Under the pieces are notes generated by a model. That model was not told where the DNA came from. It saw nothing but the letters and a program-made list of their open reading frames with translations, and made no database searches. The position numbers and the translations under genes were made by a program. 64,000 bases of DNA from Lota lota. Lineage: Eukaryota > Chordata > Actinopteri > Gadiformes > Lotidae. Below are positions 1 through 12,310 of this stretch, piece after piece (position 1 is the stretch's first letter; the number at the start of each line of letters is the position of its first letter). The stretch lies in assembly GCA_026745465.1 (NCBI GenBank), contig JACYXH010000826.1:5755224-5819223 (forward strand), written 5' to 3'.

Positions 1-515
1 TGTGCGCATGAGTGTGTATGCATCTGTAGGTGGTTCAATGTATGTGAGTGTGTATATGTGTATCTATGTCTGTGTACGTGTGTTAGAACATTTGTAGATA
101 TGTATGTGAATACTTATGTCCGTGTATGTGTTTGTGTCTGCGTGTGCGCGTAGTACGGTGTATATGCATGAGTGTGTGTGTGTTTGTGTGTGTGTGTGCT
201 GTGTAAATGTGTACACTAGTGTGTGTGTGTATGTGTGTGCGTGCATTTGTATGTGTGTGTGCGTGCGGTTATGTGTGGGTGTGTGTTTGTGCGTGCATGT
301 GTGTTTGTGTGTTTGTGCGTGCATGTGTGTGTGTGCGTGTGTGTTTGCATGTGTGTGCATACAGTGTAAATGTGTGCACTAGTATGTGTGTGTGAGCATA
401 TGGATGTGTGGGTGCGTGCGGTTGTGAGTGTGCGTATTTGTGTGTGTTCGCGGGTGTGTGTTTGTGCGTGCGTACATGTGTGTGTGTGTGTGCGTGTTTG
501 TGTGTATATGTGTAA
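1..515. repeat. TG-rich degenerate microsatellite
   Basis: Nearly all of this stretch is imperfect (TG)n broken by GCATG, TATG and GCG variants. Open frames across it on both strands are runs of Cys/Val or His/Thr that simply translate the repeat, so it is not coding. It ends where ordinary sequence begins, near position 515. Confidence 0.9.
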
Positions 516-2190
516 GGCTGTGGCAGGGGTTAGCCAAGGAGTGGAGTGGCTGCCCTCGCGCCTCGGCGAGATGAAACACGCTCAACGCCTGGAGACGAAG
601 ACCCTGGCAGAGTGAGAGAGAGGGAGAGAGAGAAATTGAGAGCATAAAAGAGAGTAAAAGAGAGGCTGAGAGAGAAAGCGAGGGGAGGGGAGAGACAGAC
701 AGGGAGAGGGAGAGAGAGAGACTCCATCACTCTAACCTCTTCCTCCTATCCCTAAGGCAGATTGTGTATGAATGACTGGTCAGAGTGAGGGCCTGGTGTA
801 AAACTTTTCAGACACTGTACAGACACTGCGCACACCGCGCAGCGCGAGGTGCTGAACTCAAGGTCAACAAGTGGCTGACCTCTGTGGTGAGCAGAAATGC
901 TAAAATAGCTTCTATACATTTTATTGAGGTCAGGCGTTTCTGTTGGTTTTAAGTCAGCAGTTTCTCTCAATCACTACTTTACTGTTTTAATTATGCCATA
1001 TGTGTACACACTAATGCAATATATTATTTCACTGACTGCATCAAACCTTATGAGAACAGCAGTTCATTCTGTAACTAAAGTTATTCAAGACTCACCCTAA
1101 TGTTGAAAGAGTCAAGAAGGAATGTGGTACCTGCATCAATGAGTGTTTTAATAATTAATTAATTAAATGAAATACAGCTGGCAGGGTCTCTGCTATACTA
1201 TTTGGAATATATATTGGCAATACTGTCATATATAAATTGTAAAATATATTTTGTGTTTCTTTTTTACATATTTTCCGATTGGGTGGAGAGAATATGTTGT
1301 TCTTTCAGTCCAACTCCTGCAACGGTTGCGTCAGACTTACACTGTGTGAATCAGTCTCTCTCTCTCTCTCTCTCTCACAGAGCTACCAAACCAGCTCCTA
1401 CAACCTTTATAGTTATACTGTAACGCTAGCTACGTTTAAACCTATATAACTATATATATATATATATATATATACCGGTATGTATTTATTTGCTTTTATT
1501 ATTTGGTTTCGTCCTCATTACATTAAATGTATTTAGTTCTACTGTTAACTTATATACATTTAAATCTATAACCTATATATCTACATCTCTACATATCTAT
1601 ACCTATAACGTGGTGTGGTCCTCATTAGGTTATACGTATAAACTTCTAATTTAAGCCAAAACTACCTGTGGTATAATAGGGGATGATGCTTCTTCTAATC
1701 AAAGTGTTACCTTATGATGGTTACCTTATGATAATTCCGTGTATATGCAGTTCAGATGCAAGGAACAGGATTTGTATTCCTGCATGCGCTCTCTCTACTT
1801 ATACATTCATACACTGGGTATGACTCGGATATAAATGTGCCTCATGAATTCCTGAATTACACACTGCGTACATTACACTAAGCATGAATTCATTCTGATT
1901 CCTGCCATAATAACAGTGTGGATCTTACTCATGGGTCTATGAAACCCAAAATCATGAGAGAATATGCATGTTTATGAATATATACATATATATATATATA
2001 TTCATATATATTGATCTATAGCGTATTGGTATCAATCAGATACTACTAATTGATACAACTAATTTGGGCTCGAGGGTCATTGAAGAGGAGTTGTCGTGGC
2101 GATGACCTTTGACAGCTGATGCTGGGCTGGCAGATGAAGGGAGGGGTGAACTCCCGTGTCCTAACAGAGTGAAGTGATATATCTCTACCA

Positions 2191-3858
2191 CCCCCCCCCC
2201 CCCCCCCCCATGAGTAGTTGTGATGTCATGTCCAGATAGAAAAACAACTCTAAACTGATGTGTCACCTGACCAACTCCCCACCCACACATCCCCGCCACA
2301 CACCACCACCACCACCATTTTGTTTGGTCGCTCGTCACTACGACGACGGCCACAACGACGTATAGCCTTCTATAGGTATACACAGGCGGTCCGTAGTTAT
2401 TCATCATCCATAATGTTAACGATTACAGCATGTCGATAGCGACGCCGGGAGTTAAATGAGTTTGTGCACTCAGCGGCGTGGGCGTGCGCCTCCCGCGGTT
2501 CAAGGTCACCCCGGCCCGTTCCTGACAGCCGGGATGTTTCCCGGGCAGGCACACGCAGCTCACGCCAAGGTCAAGCGTGCCACTATTTAGAACAAATAGA
2601 TACATAAAACACTCCATCGTGGGGGGGGGGGGGGGGGAGCTGGGGCCCGGGACCTTGGGCCCCGGGACGGAGCCCAGACGCCAGCCTGTGGATTTTTTTC
2701 TCCTGTACTTGTATTTCAGTCTGACACTCTGTCACCACCCCCCCCCCCCCCCCCCCCCCCCCACACCCTCCTCTTCTCCTCTGCTCCACACACACATACC
2801 CACCTTTCCTCAACCACACATACACACAAACGGGCACAGACCCGCACACGCAGACCTTTCATCAACCATACACACACACACACACACACATACTCCTCTC
2901 CTCAACCCCACGCACACAGACCTGCAAAGACACACACTCACACACACTCACGCCATCCACCTTCTGTGTCCCCTCTACCGTTTTCAAATCAAATCCTTCT
3001 TATGTGGAAAGTTTGCATTGATTTCCATCTCGGGTGGAACCCACCACCACCACCACCACCAGAGTGTGTGATTGCGATGGTGGGGGTGAGTGTGTGCGTT
3101 CTGGCGGGCGGAGGGGGGGGGGGGGCGACCAGCACACTTTATCATTCAGCTCCGTCTGCTGGACAGATGAACGTCCAGCGAGCTGGGCCTCGTCTAAGCC
3201 GCTCCGCCAGGCATAGCATGACCAAACCCGTTTCTGCACCTATGGCTGGAGCACCGAGAAAGAACGAGAAGAAGAAAAGGAAAGAGAGGAGGAGAGAAGG
3301 GAGAAGAAAGCGGTCCATTGTGTTTGAGCACGGGCAGGACACGGCTGGGGCGCGTGGAGAGAGGATATACTCGATATGGAGTCAGTTAGCAGCTCATGCC
3401 TATCGTGTCGGACAATAGGACCAGGGCAAGTGTCTCCCCTCCCTCTCTCTCTCTTTCTCTCTCTCTCTCTGTTCCCCCCACCTCCCCTCCCCTCCGGCAC
3501 ACGAGCCGGGGGGGCCAGGGGGGCGCTCTGATGGCCAAGCGTGACATTTAAACCCCAGCTCTGCAGTGGCTTCAGGGGCTCTTTGTGGATAAGAAGGGGG
3601 GGGGGGGGGGAAATAGGAGGAGGAAGAGGAGTAGGTGAGGAGGGGGTCCTCTGAGCCAAGAGAAAGAAGAAGAAAATAAGGTACGGCCAGAGACTCACCC
3701 TGACTAAACCCTTACAAGCACCCCTACCACCCAAACCCTTACACAGCCCCCCCCCCCCCCCCAAACACCCACCCTCACGCCTCTGTCCACACGCGTGACC
3801 CCTCCCCCCACCTCAGCTCCCCCCTCCCCTTGTAGAAACCCTCAGTGTTGTCAGTGAT

Positions 3859-3895
<37 letters not shown>
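2191..3895. repeat. Cluster of long poly-C and poly-G runs
   Basis: Homopolymer runs recur within 1.7 kb: C at 2191-2209, G at 2621-2637, C at 2738-2762, G at 3113-3125, G at 3596-3610, C at 3747-3762 and an exceptional 37-base G run at 3859-3895. CA-rich sequence lies between them (about 2785-2950). Such runs can form quadruplexes and are hard to sequence, so exact lengths may be unreliable. Confidence 0.9.
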
Positions 3896-6339
3896 CTCCA
3901 TTGTGAGCCGTTCGGCCCCTAAAGAAAAGGGCCCTTTGGTGGCAGACAATTCAGCTGTCCACTCTGATCACAATGGGGGCACATCCCATTGCTTTGAGCA
4001 TCTGTTTCAAGTTGGTGTTGGTGGGTCCCCCTCTCTGTCTCTCTCTCTCGTTGGGCTGTGCGGGCCGGGCCCATACAGAGCAGAGAGTGAGTCACTAAAT
4101 CCCTGGATCTGCCCCGCTTCACCACCACCTGCTCACAACCACCCTTCTTTAACAATTCTTATTCTGGATCAATACGGAGGAGTCGGCCATGGTGTCTTTC
4201 AAAAGAGACAGATGAATAGACTTAGGCAGCGTAGGCGGTTGGTAGGGATTGCATGCTTTCTTGGATACTGTAACGGTGTGTTGTCTGCCAACTGTACGAA
4301 CCTGGGAATGTTTCAAAAAGAGAGCGAGAAGATGATTTCTTGGGGGCAGAATGTAAGGAACGGGACTGACTCTATCAATGGCAATGTATCGCCCCCCTGT
4401 GGTCATTTTAGTCATTGTATTTTCTTAATTTCATACTCTACCGCGATTTAGTCTTGGACCAAATATTTATTCTCTAGCTAGCCCCTATACATTGCCAGTT
4501 CATGTCATTATATCAAGCTGTGGAATGGCCTCCAATATTTTATAAATCATTTGAAAAATGTAAATTCTCCTTGTGTCGTCGGTTTATTTTTTCCCCCCTG
4601 AGTAAGAGTAAGAATTTGATTGACATAATCTCGGGATCTGCTCCTACGCTCTTGCCCAATAGCTGATTCCGAAGGGTAAACACAGCACAGGGGCTCTCTG
4701 CCGGGGAACCAGCTAATCAGCCCAGAAACATTTGCTGCCCTTCTGGCAAGGTCACAGAGGTCAGGGTCCCTGGGCTGGACGTCCACTCCCCCCCCCGAAC
4801 CACTGTAGATCCCTACCCCCTGGGGGACTCAGCGCCTGCGGCCACAATCACCGCCCAGCGTCCATAGGCTCCTAGGAGCCACCTTTCATGTGTAGGGCCC
4901 GGGATGGGCTGCCAGGGGTGGGTGGGTTGGAGTAGTGACCATCAGTCTGACTGTACGTCCATCGGTCCCCACACATACAGTGCCCCCCCCCCGGTTCTAT
5001 TGACTCAGACTGCCAGAACGCCGGGTTCTGATTGGCCCTGGGAGGCCAGTGGCGGACCCCGCCTGCTGTTTGGCCAGCTGATTGATCTGTTAACACTGTC
5101 CATTGGACGTGTGTCCCTGAATTTAATTTTAGAATTCATTTCTGGGGAGACGTGTGTACAGAAATGATGTAGAGTCTGCGGCTCGGTGTGAAGGATTGCG
5201 GGCGGAGATGAAATAAATTGCAATTTGGATTGCCTTCTCTTCTCTATAATGAGGAATGTCTCGAGTGTTTTGCTCAGATGGATCTGTATCCCCGTCTAAA
5301 ACATTCTCTGCCTCCCTGTCCTCTGGCTTTGATTGTGTCTGTTTCTATGATTCAGCTGTATTCATTGCTTTCCTGTGGCTGATCGCCAAAAAAACTAAAA
5401 AAAACTAAAATGGGTTTGGGTGTGAGAGTGTTTCAGAAGAAGCCGCTTCAGGGCAACAGTCACTACACTACTTAGCAAAGGCTTTGTTATTTTCAGTGCC
5501 ATCGGATGGAAAGATATATATTTTTGGCCTTTTTGTTGCCATCTTTCTGTGAAGCTCATAAATATGATGGAGTGTTGCAGAGAGATATTTAAGCACAGTG
5601 AAACTGCACATGACTCTGAATCTAATCACACACCAATACCCAGACAAGTCCCCTGCCGTCAAAATAATAAAATAAAAATCTGGTGGAAAACGCCAGCGGA
5701 GAAAAGGCAGAGCTGATTCATTTCACAGCTCATAAAGGCAGCCAATGTGTGTGAGAGAGAGACAGAGTGTGTGTGTGACAGAGAGAGAGAGAGAAAGTGT
5801 GTGTATGTGTGTGTGCCTGCATGTGTTTGTGTGTGTGTAAGTGTGCTGCTATTGTCCACCATGGCTTCACACTTCATTCTGCTTTGTGTTTTGACTGTTA
5901 GCAGAAATACCCATAAAAAGGCCACAAAGACCATGATATACACACACTGGCCAGGACAATGCTGTGGTTTGTAAGAGAGGACTTGGTGTGACGTCCCCCA
6001 CCCTGTCCTCCTCCGGCCTGCTGTAGACAGAGCAGGGAGTAGGGGTGGGGGTGGGGGGGTGTAGGCCTGCTTGGATATGCATCACAAAAGCTTCCTGGCG
6101 TATTGATCGGCAGTGGGTTAAGGCAGTCTATCAGCAAATGCCCCCTCTCTCAAGGAAAAAACAACAGGAGATTAAAAACACACAGCTTGCTGGGCGGGAT
6201 GTTGCCGATGGGCTGTTATCTCAGCCCAGAGGTCACTGTGTACAGATATAATCCACTTTCACTTAACAGCTTCATTTAGCTCACCTCGCATGCAAATCAC
6301 ACCACACTGGTTTATTTTGGAGGGGGTTGGGTTGTTGCT

Positions 6340-6400
6340 GTGTGTGTGTGTGTGTGTGTGTTTTGTGTGCTTGTGTGTTTGGGGGGGGGGGGGGGGGGGG
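6340..6400. repeat. (TG)n followed by 20-base G run
   Basis: A TG microsatellite at about 6340-6378 leads directly into an uninterrupted run of 20 G at 6381-6400. No coding potential. Confidence 0.85.
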
Positions 6401-7090
6401 ACTAGGGAAGAGCACAGCAGGTGAGTGTCTTCACTCTACAGAAGGCCTTATGCAGGCTGGAAGCTGCTTATACTGTTGTATTCGGGTGGCCCACGTTTAC
6501 TCTTTCCCCAGCACCAGACAATATAATTGCTACTGGAGCTCTTAAAGGGAGTCGAAACAGCGCCTCCTAACTTGGGTGATAGCAATGATGGCCAGTGAGG
6601 TCAAATTATTTGACCTTATATGGCTGGACACACAGACCCGTTTTCATTTTTGTAATTTATACACAAGGTACACCATGGATGTACTGAAGTTATCAATAAA
6701 TCAATTTTTTTAATCCATACATTTCTTTGAAAAAAATACCATTTGATATTACTTGAATTGTGAACCATTTTATGATAAACAAATTAACAATTGAATGTTA
6801 TTTAATTCTACTTACGAATGCGCATAACCACCTAGACTTCAGTAAACAAGTTTTGCAAAAATGTGAACAATTTTACAAATGAACGTAAAATGGTCTTTTC
6901 ATGTGTAGACAGAAAATGTGTAATAAAATAAACAACGTTTCAAAATTGAACTCAACAATTGTACCAAATGATAACAAGGCCAAATAATTCCAAGACACTT
7001 TGCATTGGAATGGTCAGCACCTGTGAACAACACGTTTCTGTGTAACAAAGTGAAAGCTGGTGCTGGCCTGGTGGTTTGTGAACGTGGGGG

Positions 7091-10000
7091 TCAGTAGGGC
7101 TCTTTGGGCTCACTGAACTTGCGCTTCTTGGGTGCAGATGAGGACGGGACTTCCTGGCTGCTCGGGAACTCAAACTGAGACACCTGCAAAACAGGCAGGA
7201 CAGTAGGCTAAGCTAAGTCCATCTTCCATAAAGAAAACATACTGCACATCCATTTCTAATCAGCTAAAATGATCTTAAAATAGACTGAATGTGGATTAAA
7301 TCCCTTCATTAATAGTCGTACTTGGTAGCACGGCAAACTACTTTCTCACGTCATTTTTATGTCATGCAGTATTTTTGTATTACAATGTTAAGGATGTACA
7401 AAATAAAGGCTAAACCTGAATATAAATTGAGAAATTACTTCCTTATGTTTGTTATCTTTGTTCATAATATTAATAATCTTAATGTGAATAAAAATACAGT
7501 AGTTAACAGTATTTATTAGCAGACAACACAGAGCATATGGAGGGTGAGATGTTCACCGTTTTGTCCTGAATGGGAGAAGGTCTCTTGGTCATCTTTTTTC
7601 CAGATTTTTTCTCCTGCACAAGCGCACACACATGAGGTTTAATTACTTATATACATTCCAAACATGAAATACAATCTTAAACGTAATATCTAACTACATA
7701 TAGTACCGAAAGATAGTTTAAATATACTTGAATGCATGTACAAATTTAAACATTTCAATATGTAGTATCAATGTCAATTTAATTTACATTTTGGCCGATT
7801 TTTATGAGCCCATGTCCATGTTACTGAAATACAGTGAACGTTTCTAATTACATTCTCCTGGTAATAATGTGAGCCGTTTATTTACGATCATTCCCTACCA
7901 CTTCAAGTTGGCAATGCATTTCTGGTTGGGATAATAGTGTGGCTTAGCCCCTTAAAGGTTGGGAACCGCTGGTCTAGTAGCTCTCATGTGACTTTGCGTG
8001 TGAAGAAAACCACTACAGCTAAGGGAGCTACTAGACAGTCTTCAAGAGGAGTCTCTGTCTAAAGGGCCCAGCTTGTTACAGTCATCTCTCCAGCCTGAGA
8101 GCTGAGGGGGGAGGTCTGAGGGGGGCCGGGAAGAGACTCACCGTGGAGGAGCTCACGACTCGACCACTCCTGGTCTTCATGAGGGCCACCACCTCCATCT
8201 GACTGGTGCTCTCCATCTCCACCACCAGAGTGTCCATCTGACAGAGGACAAATGGCTCACTGCTACCCCCTACTACACACTAAAAGGGGCCACTTAAAGG
8301 AAGGCCGCCCCTTATATTCACTCTGCGCTGTGGTGGTTCACTGGTGTTTCTTAGTGTGAGATGAAGAAGCCTTGTGGACCTTTATTTGTAGATAGCTCCA
8401 TATATACTGCCACAGATGTGTTGTGCTGTGTTTCTGTGTGAAGCTGTTCAGCTGCAGAATGTCAGCCGGCATTTGGGTGTACTTATTTTTCAATGGTTTA
8501 TTTTCACACAATACTGTCAGCAGATGGTACACATTTCATGTTAAGCCCAGCCAGCTGTTTGTTAGCCTGTGTTGCAGACTTTATATTTGAGTGCAGAAAT
8601 ATGATAGTATTGGTTGAAATGTTACGGTTACGTTTTTAAGGTTTAGTTTCACTTGATATCTAATTATGTATTATTCTGAACAGTAGATAATGAAACATTT
8701 TATTAAATAATAACTCTCTCAGCGCACTGAAGTTCACAAAAACATATGAAATATAATATACAATAAATCATTTCCTAAAGCTATTCTAATTGTCCAACAG
8801 CAAAAACAATCTTTTGTATTGGAAATAACTCACTAAAAAACACACTAAAAAAGCTCTTTGTCAGGCTTCTCCACGTCATCTATCATGTGACTCTGGAGGT
8901 AAGAGAAATACATATTATCTATCTATCTGTCTGTCTGTCAATCAAACATAACAACCGCAAAGCACAGAACAACACAGCTTAGTTATTCAAATGTTGATTA
9001 AAACAAGTTTTCACTTGGTTGTAGTTAAATGAGTCAAATTATTGCTAAACAATTATTCCCTGATCTCTGATTGGTGATACTAATTGACTAAATTTACTTT
9101 CCTCTGTTATTTGTAAAATATTTCATCCTATATGTTTAGAGCAAAAAACGATCTCCAAATTAATCAACCCATTCCAAACATAGCATCGTTCATGCCTCAG
9201 TTAAATATAAATATCCATATCCATATCCATTCTTATCATATTGTGCAAGCTGAAACTCAAACAACAGCTACCATTTAACCAGTGATGGCAGTGCTGAACA
9301 CCATTGAGTAAGCATTGTGTATGTATTGTATTGTGAGAGCAATGGGGTGATGCTCCAGGCATATAGTTCTCTGACCTGCTCTGCAGCAGCCCCCTGCTTG
9401 TCCATCTGCAGCATCCATTTGTCCCTCACACGAACAGGCTCCTCCTCCACCTGTAGCCATTTGACAGCGCAGGTGTCAATTCAAACCTTTCCTCTGCAAT
9501 GTCAGTCATGCGTTTTTGTACTTTGATCAAGTTTGTCGAATGACTTGAACGGTAAAACTAAGCCAATGTATGTTTATTGATTTCTGAAGAGGAAGTCAAC
9601 CATTTCATATGCCAACAAAGGGAGCCAGAGGTCAATAAGCAACATGGTGGGTTTTGTTTGCCTCGGGGAATTACAGATTCGTCCAAAATGACCCTTAGAA
9701 ATGACTTTAAGTGGTTCATCAGAGCCTAGGCTTTGCATCATCTTCGAGTCAAGATTAGGCATTAACCTGACAGAAAAAACATATTAGGATATGTTTGGTT
9801 GCCAGCATCACAACCAATCTTTCTGGTACATGAAGTTCACATCACAAAAGTCCTTGGCGTGACCTCCACTGGGGTGCGTCTCCTCTCTACCTGCTCCAGC
9901 CGGTCTCTCTCCGTGGTGACGTCCACGCGCAGCGTGTGGAAGGGGGTGACCACTTCGCCCATGCACAGCTTCACCGGCTCCTTTTCAAACTCCATCACGT

Positions 10001-12272
10001 TACTGTCGCCCTCCTTGAACCCTGGTGGCTGGTAGTCCTGAGGAGTGACTGGGGATACCCATCAAGCAGACGCAAGAACACACACACACAAACTCTTACT
10101 TTTAGTACTATGTAAAGACCAACATGTGACCAACATGTGTGTCTACACATATACACATTTATGAAATAACTAAATTCGTTTCAAATCACATGCATGGAGT
10201 AAATTCTATCCTCTGTATGCTGAAGAGAACACTTGGTTGTAGCGTTGCTATGTTAAGAGCACCGTAGTGAAATTACTATAGCACCATGGACAGATGTCAT
10301 GGAATTGCTTTGCTGTACATTACATTACATGACATTTATTTTAGCCAAAAACACACTTTTAGCCAAAGCTACTTACAAAAAGTGTTTTCAACCATGATGA
10401 CAACCCAGAAATTGCAAAGAGTCATGCGAGTACATACAATTCAGCAAATAAGCAAGCTGCTTCAAGTGCTACATTTACATTTTCATTTATTTTATTTTAT
10501 TGAAAGTCAGTATGACATTCTTTACAGGTGCTACGAAAGTCCCTCAGAGATATTGTGCTAACAAGCAGACTTCATAATGAGACCACCATGGGAGGGGACT
10601 TAAAGACTAAAGACCAACACCACAGGCAGCAAGACTCAAGGTGGCCCTCTTCTGGCTGCTTATGGAATCACCTTGCCAAGTGCAAGTGAATCAGGTCAGA
10701 GACAATCTGAGTGTAAATACAGGAAATACACATTTATCAATAATTTTTCTGCCCCAATTCTGGAGTTGAAACATCTGCCTTCTCTTTGCTTTCTGCTTGA
10801 TGGATAATTGCAATGTACAAATACATCACGTTTCTAGTTTTATGCTTATCGTGCGTGTGTGTCTGTGCGTATGTGTGTGTGCATCATTACCATTATATGT
10901 GTCTTGTCTGTGTGTATAAGTGCATTTCCATTGTATGTGTGTGTGTGCATTATTATTGCATATGCAAAATATTATCTATGTGCGTGCAATATTGTCCGTG
11001 TGTAAATTTGTGTTTATGTCAAGTGAAACATTGCTTGATACTTTCATTGAGGCTGAAGGCACCAAGGCATCAGGGTGTGTCTATATGTCTACTGGCGGTT
11101 GTGCTTCACGTGTTACCTTCGTCGTAGTAGGCCAGTTTCATGTTGAGGCAGACGTTGTCAGGGAGAGGACCCAGGTTCTGCATCAACGTGTACAGCTTCC
11201 TCACCAGCAGGATGCTAGCCTTCTTAGTATTGCCGCACGCCATGGACGCCACCTTGCAGTGGTTGTTGCTAAGACACGCAAAGCATTGTGGGAAATCATC
11301 CTGACACTCAAGGACATTTTCACTCTAACACGCCGACCTGCCAATTTTTTCCCTGAAAAAACTTAATGAGCTAGTTACTGCAGATCCGCTGCAGGCTTGA
11401 CTCATATGGTGGTTACATACAGAAAACCACTCGGCCTTCCATAACTCAGTGCACTCTAAAGTCAGGAGTTGGATGATTTAGAAAAGTGTACCTCATTGTA
11501 AATACATGATTTAGTTATTCCATTTGTATAGTTTTCTTATTCTGTGTTATTCTGGATGAGTGATCCAGAAATTAAACATATTGTACCTTTCAAATTCCAT
11601 TTGCGGTCCCTTTGCGGAATATGTTATCTTAAATTGGTAGAATTCTGTCACACGCTGAAAAAAAAAGGAAAGACGGCTATTTCAGGTGAATAGAACAGCT
11701 CAGTACCTAAGATTTACTTTATTAATGCACACCTGGGAATTTCCCTTGACTCAACTGCCAAAACGGCACAGCAATCGCTGTGTCTCCTGAAACATTACCT
11801 GAGGATTGTCTGGATCAGTGTAAATCTAAAACAAACAGCAGCAGTACATTAGGAGTGCATTAAGATACAGGCTTTCAGAATTCAAAATTACATTTATTCA
11901 CTTAACTTAATCACACATGTACACATGAAAGACAAGCTACTCACCGACAAAATGACTGTTCTCAGCTGGAGGGACACAGGGTGAAACGAATGTGAATATA
12001 ACTAATTACTTTTGCTTACTTACTTTTTGCTTTTAGGTCTTCAATGTTCACCCAAAGCAAATATTTGTGGAGGACTTACATATTTCTTCTGGATGGCATC
12101 AAAGCATCCCTGCATCCTGAAAAGGGTTAACAAAGCACATGAAATGAATACACACACACAAACACACAGAGTCTAACTCGAGAAAGACCAGGGAAAACCC
12201 TGAGTCATCCTGATAGAACCAAATGTTCCCTGGCACTGTTACCAACCGTTGCCGTCATGTTTGTGTTTGTGC

Positions 12273-12310
<38 letters not shown>

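Larger units (their letters stand above)
516..7090. other. Intergenic flank, no gene recognised
   Basis: No spliced or single-exon gene can be supported here. GA-rich sequence (about 610-720), a CT run (about 1350-1378) and a TA run (about 1450-1475) are simple repeats. From about 4540 to 6250 the sequence is balanced in composition and free of simple repeats over several hundred bases, which would suit conserved noncoding DNA, but I cannot test conservation. The end of this interval should contain the hormad1 3' UTR (minus strand, below 7091). No poly(A) signal there was convincing; a TTTATT at 6311-6316 (AATAAA on the minus strand) is one option. Confidence 0.6.

Noticed and set aside
2036..3764. 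Several 80-180 residue open frames on both strands
   Set aside because: They run through poly-G/C, CA and GA repeats, giving Gly, Pro, His or Trp runs, and overlap each other on opposite strands.
3903..4451. 182-residue plus-strand open frame
   Set aside because: No recognisable domain, opposing open frames on the other strand, and no splice or promoter context. Probably chance in a stop-poor region.
9574..9762. Possible extra hormad1 exon ([19 protein letters not shown] region)
   Set aside because: A good acceptor precedes it, but the required phase hits a stop after three codons, and the exon pair 10048-9891 and 9450-9376 already joins cleanly.
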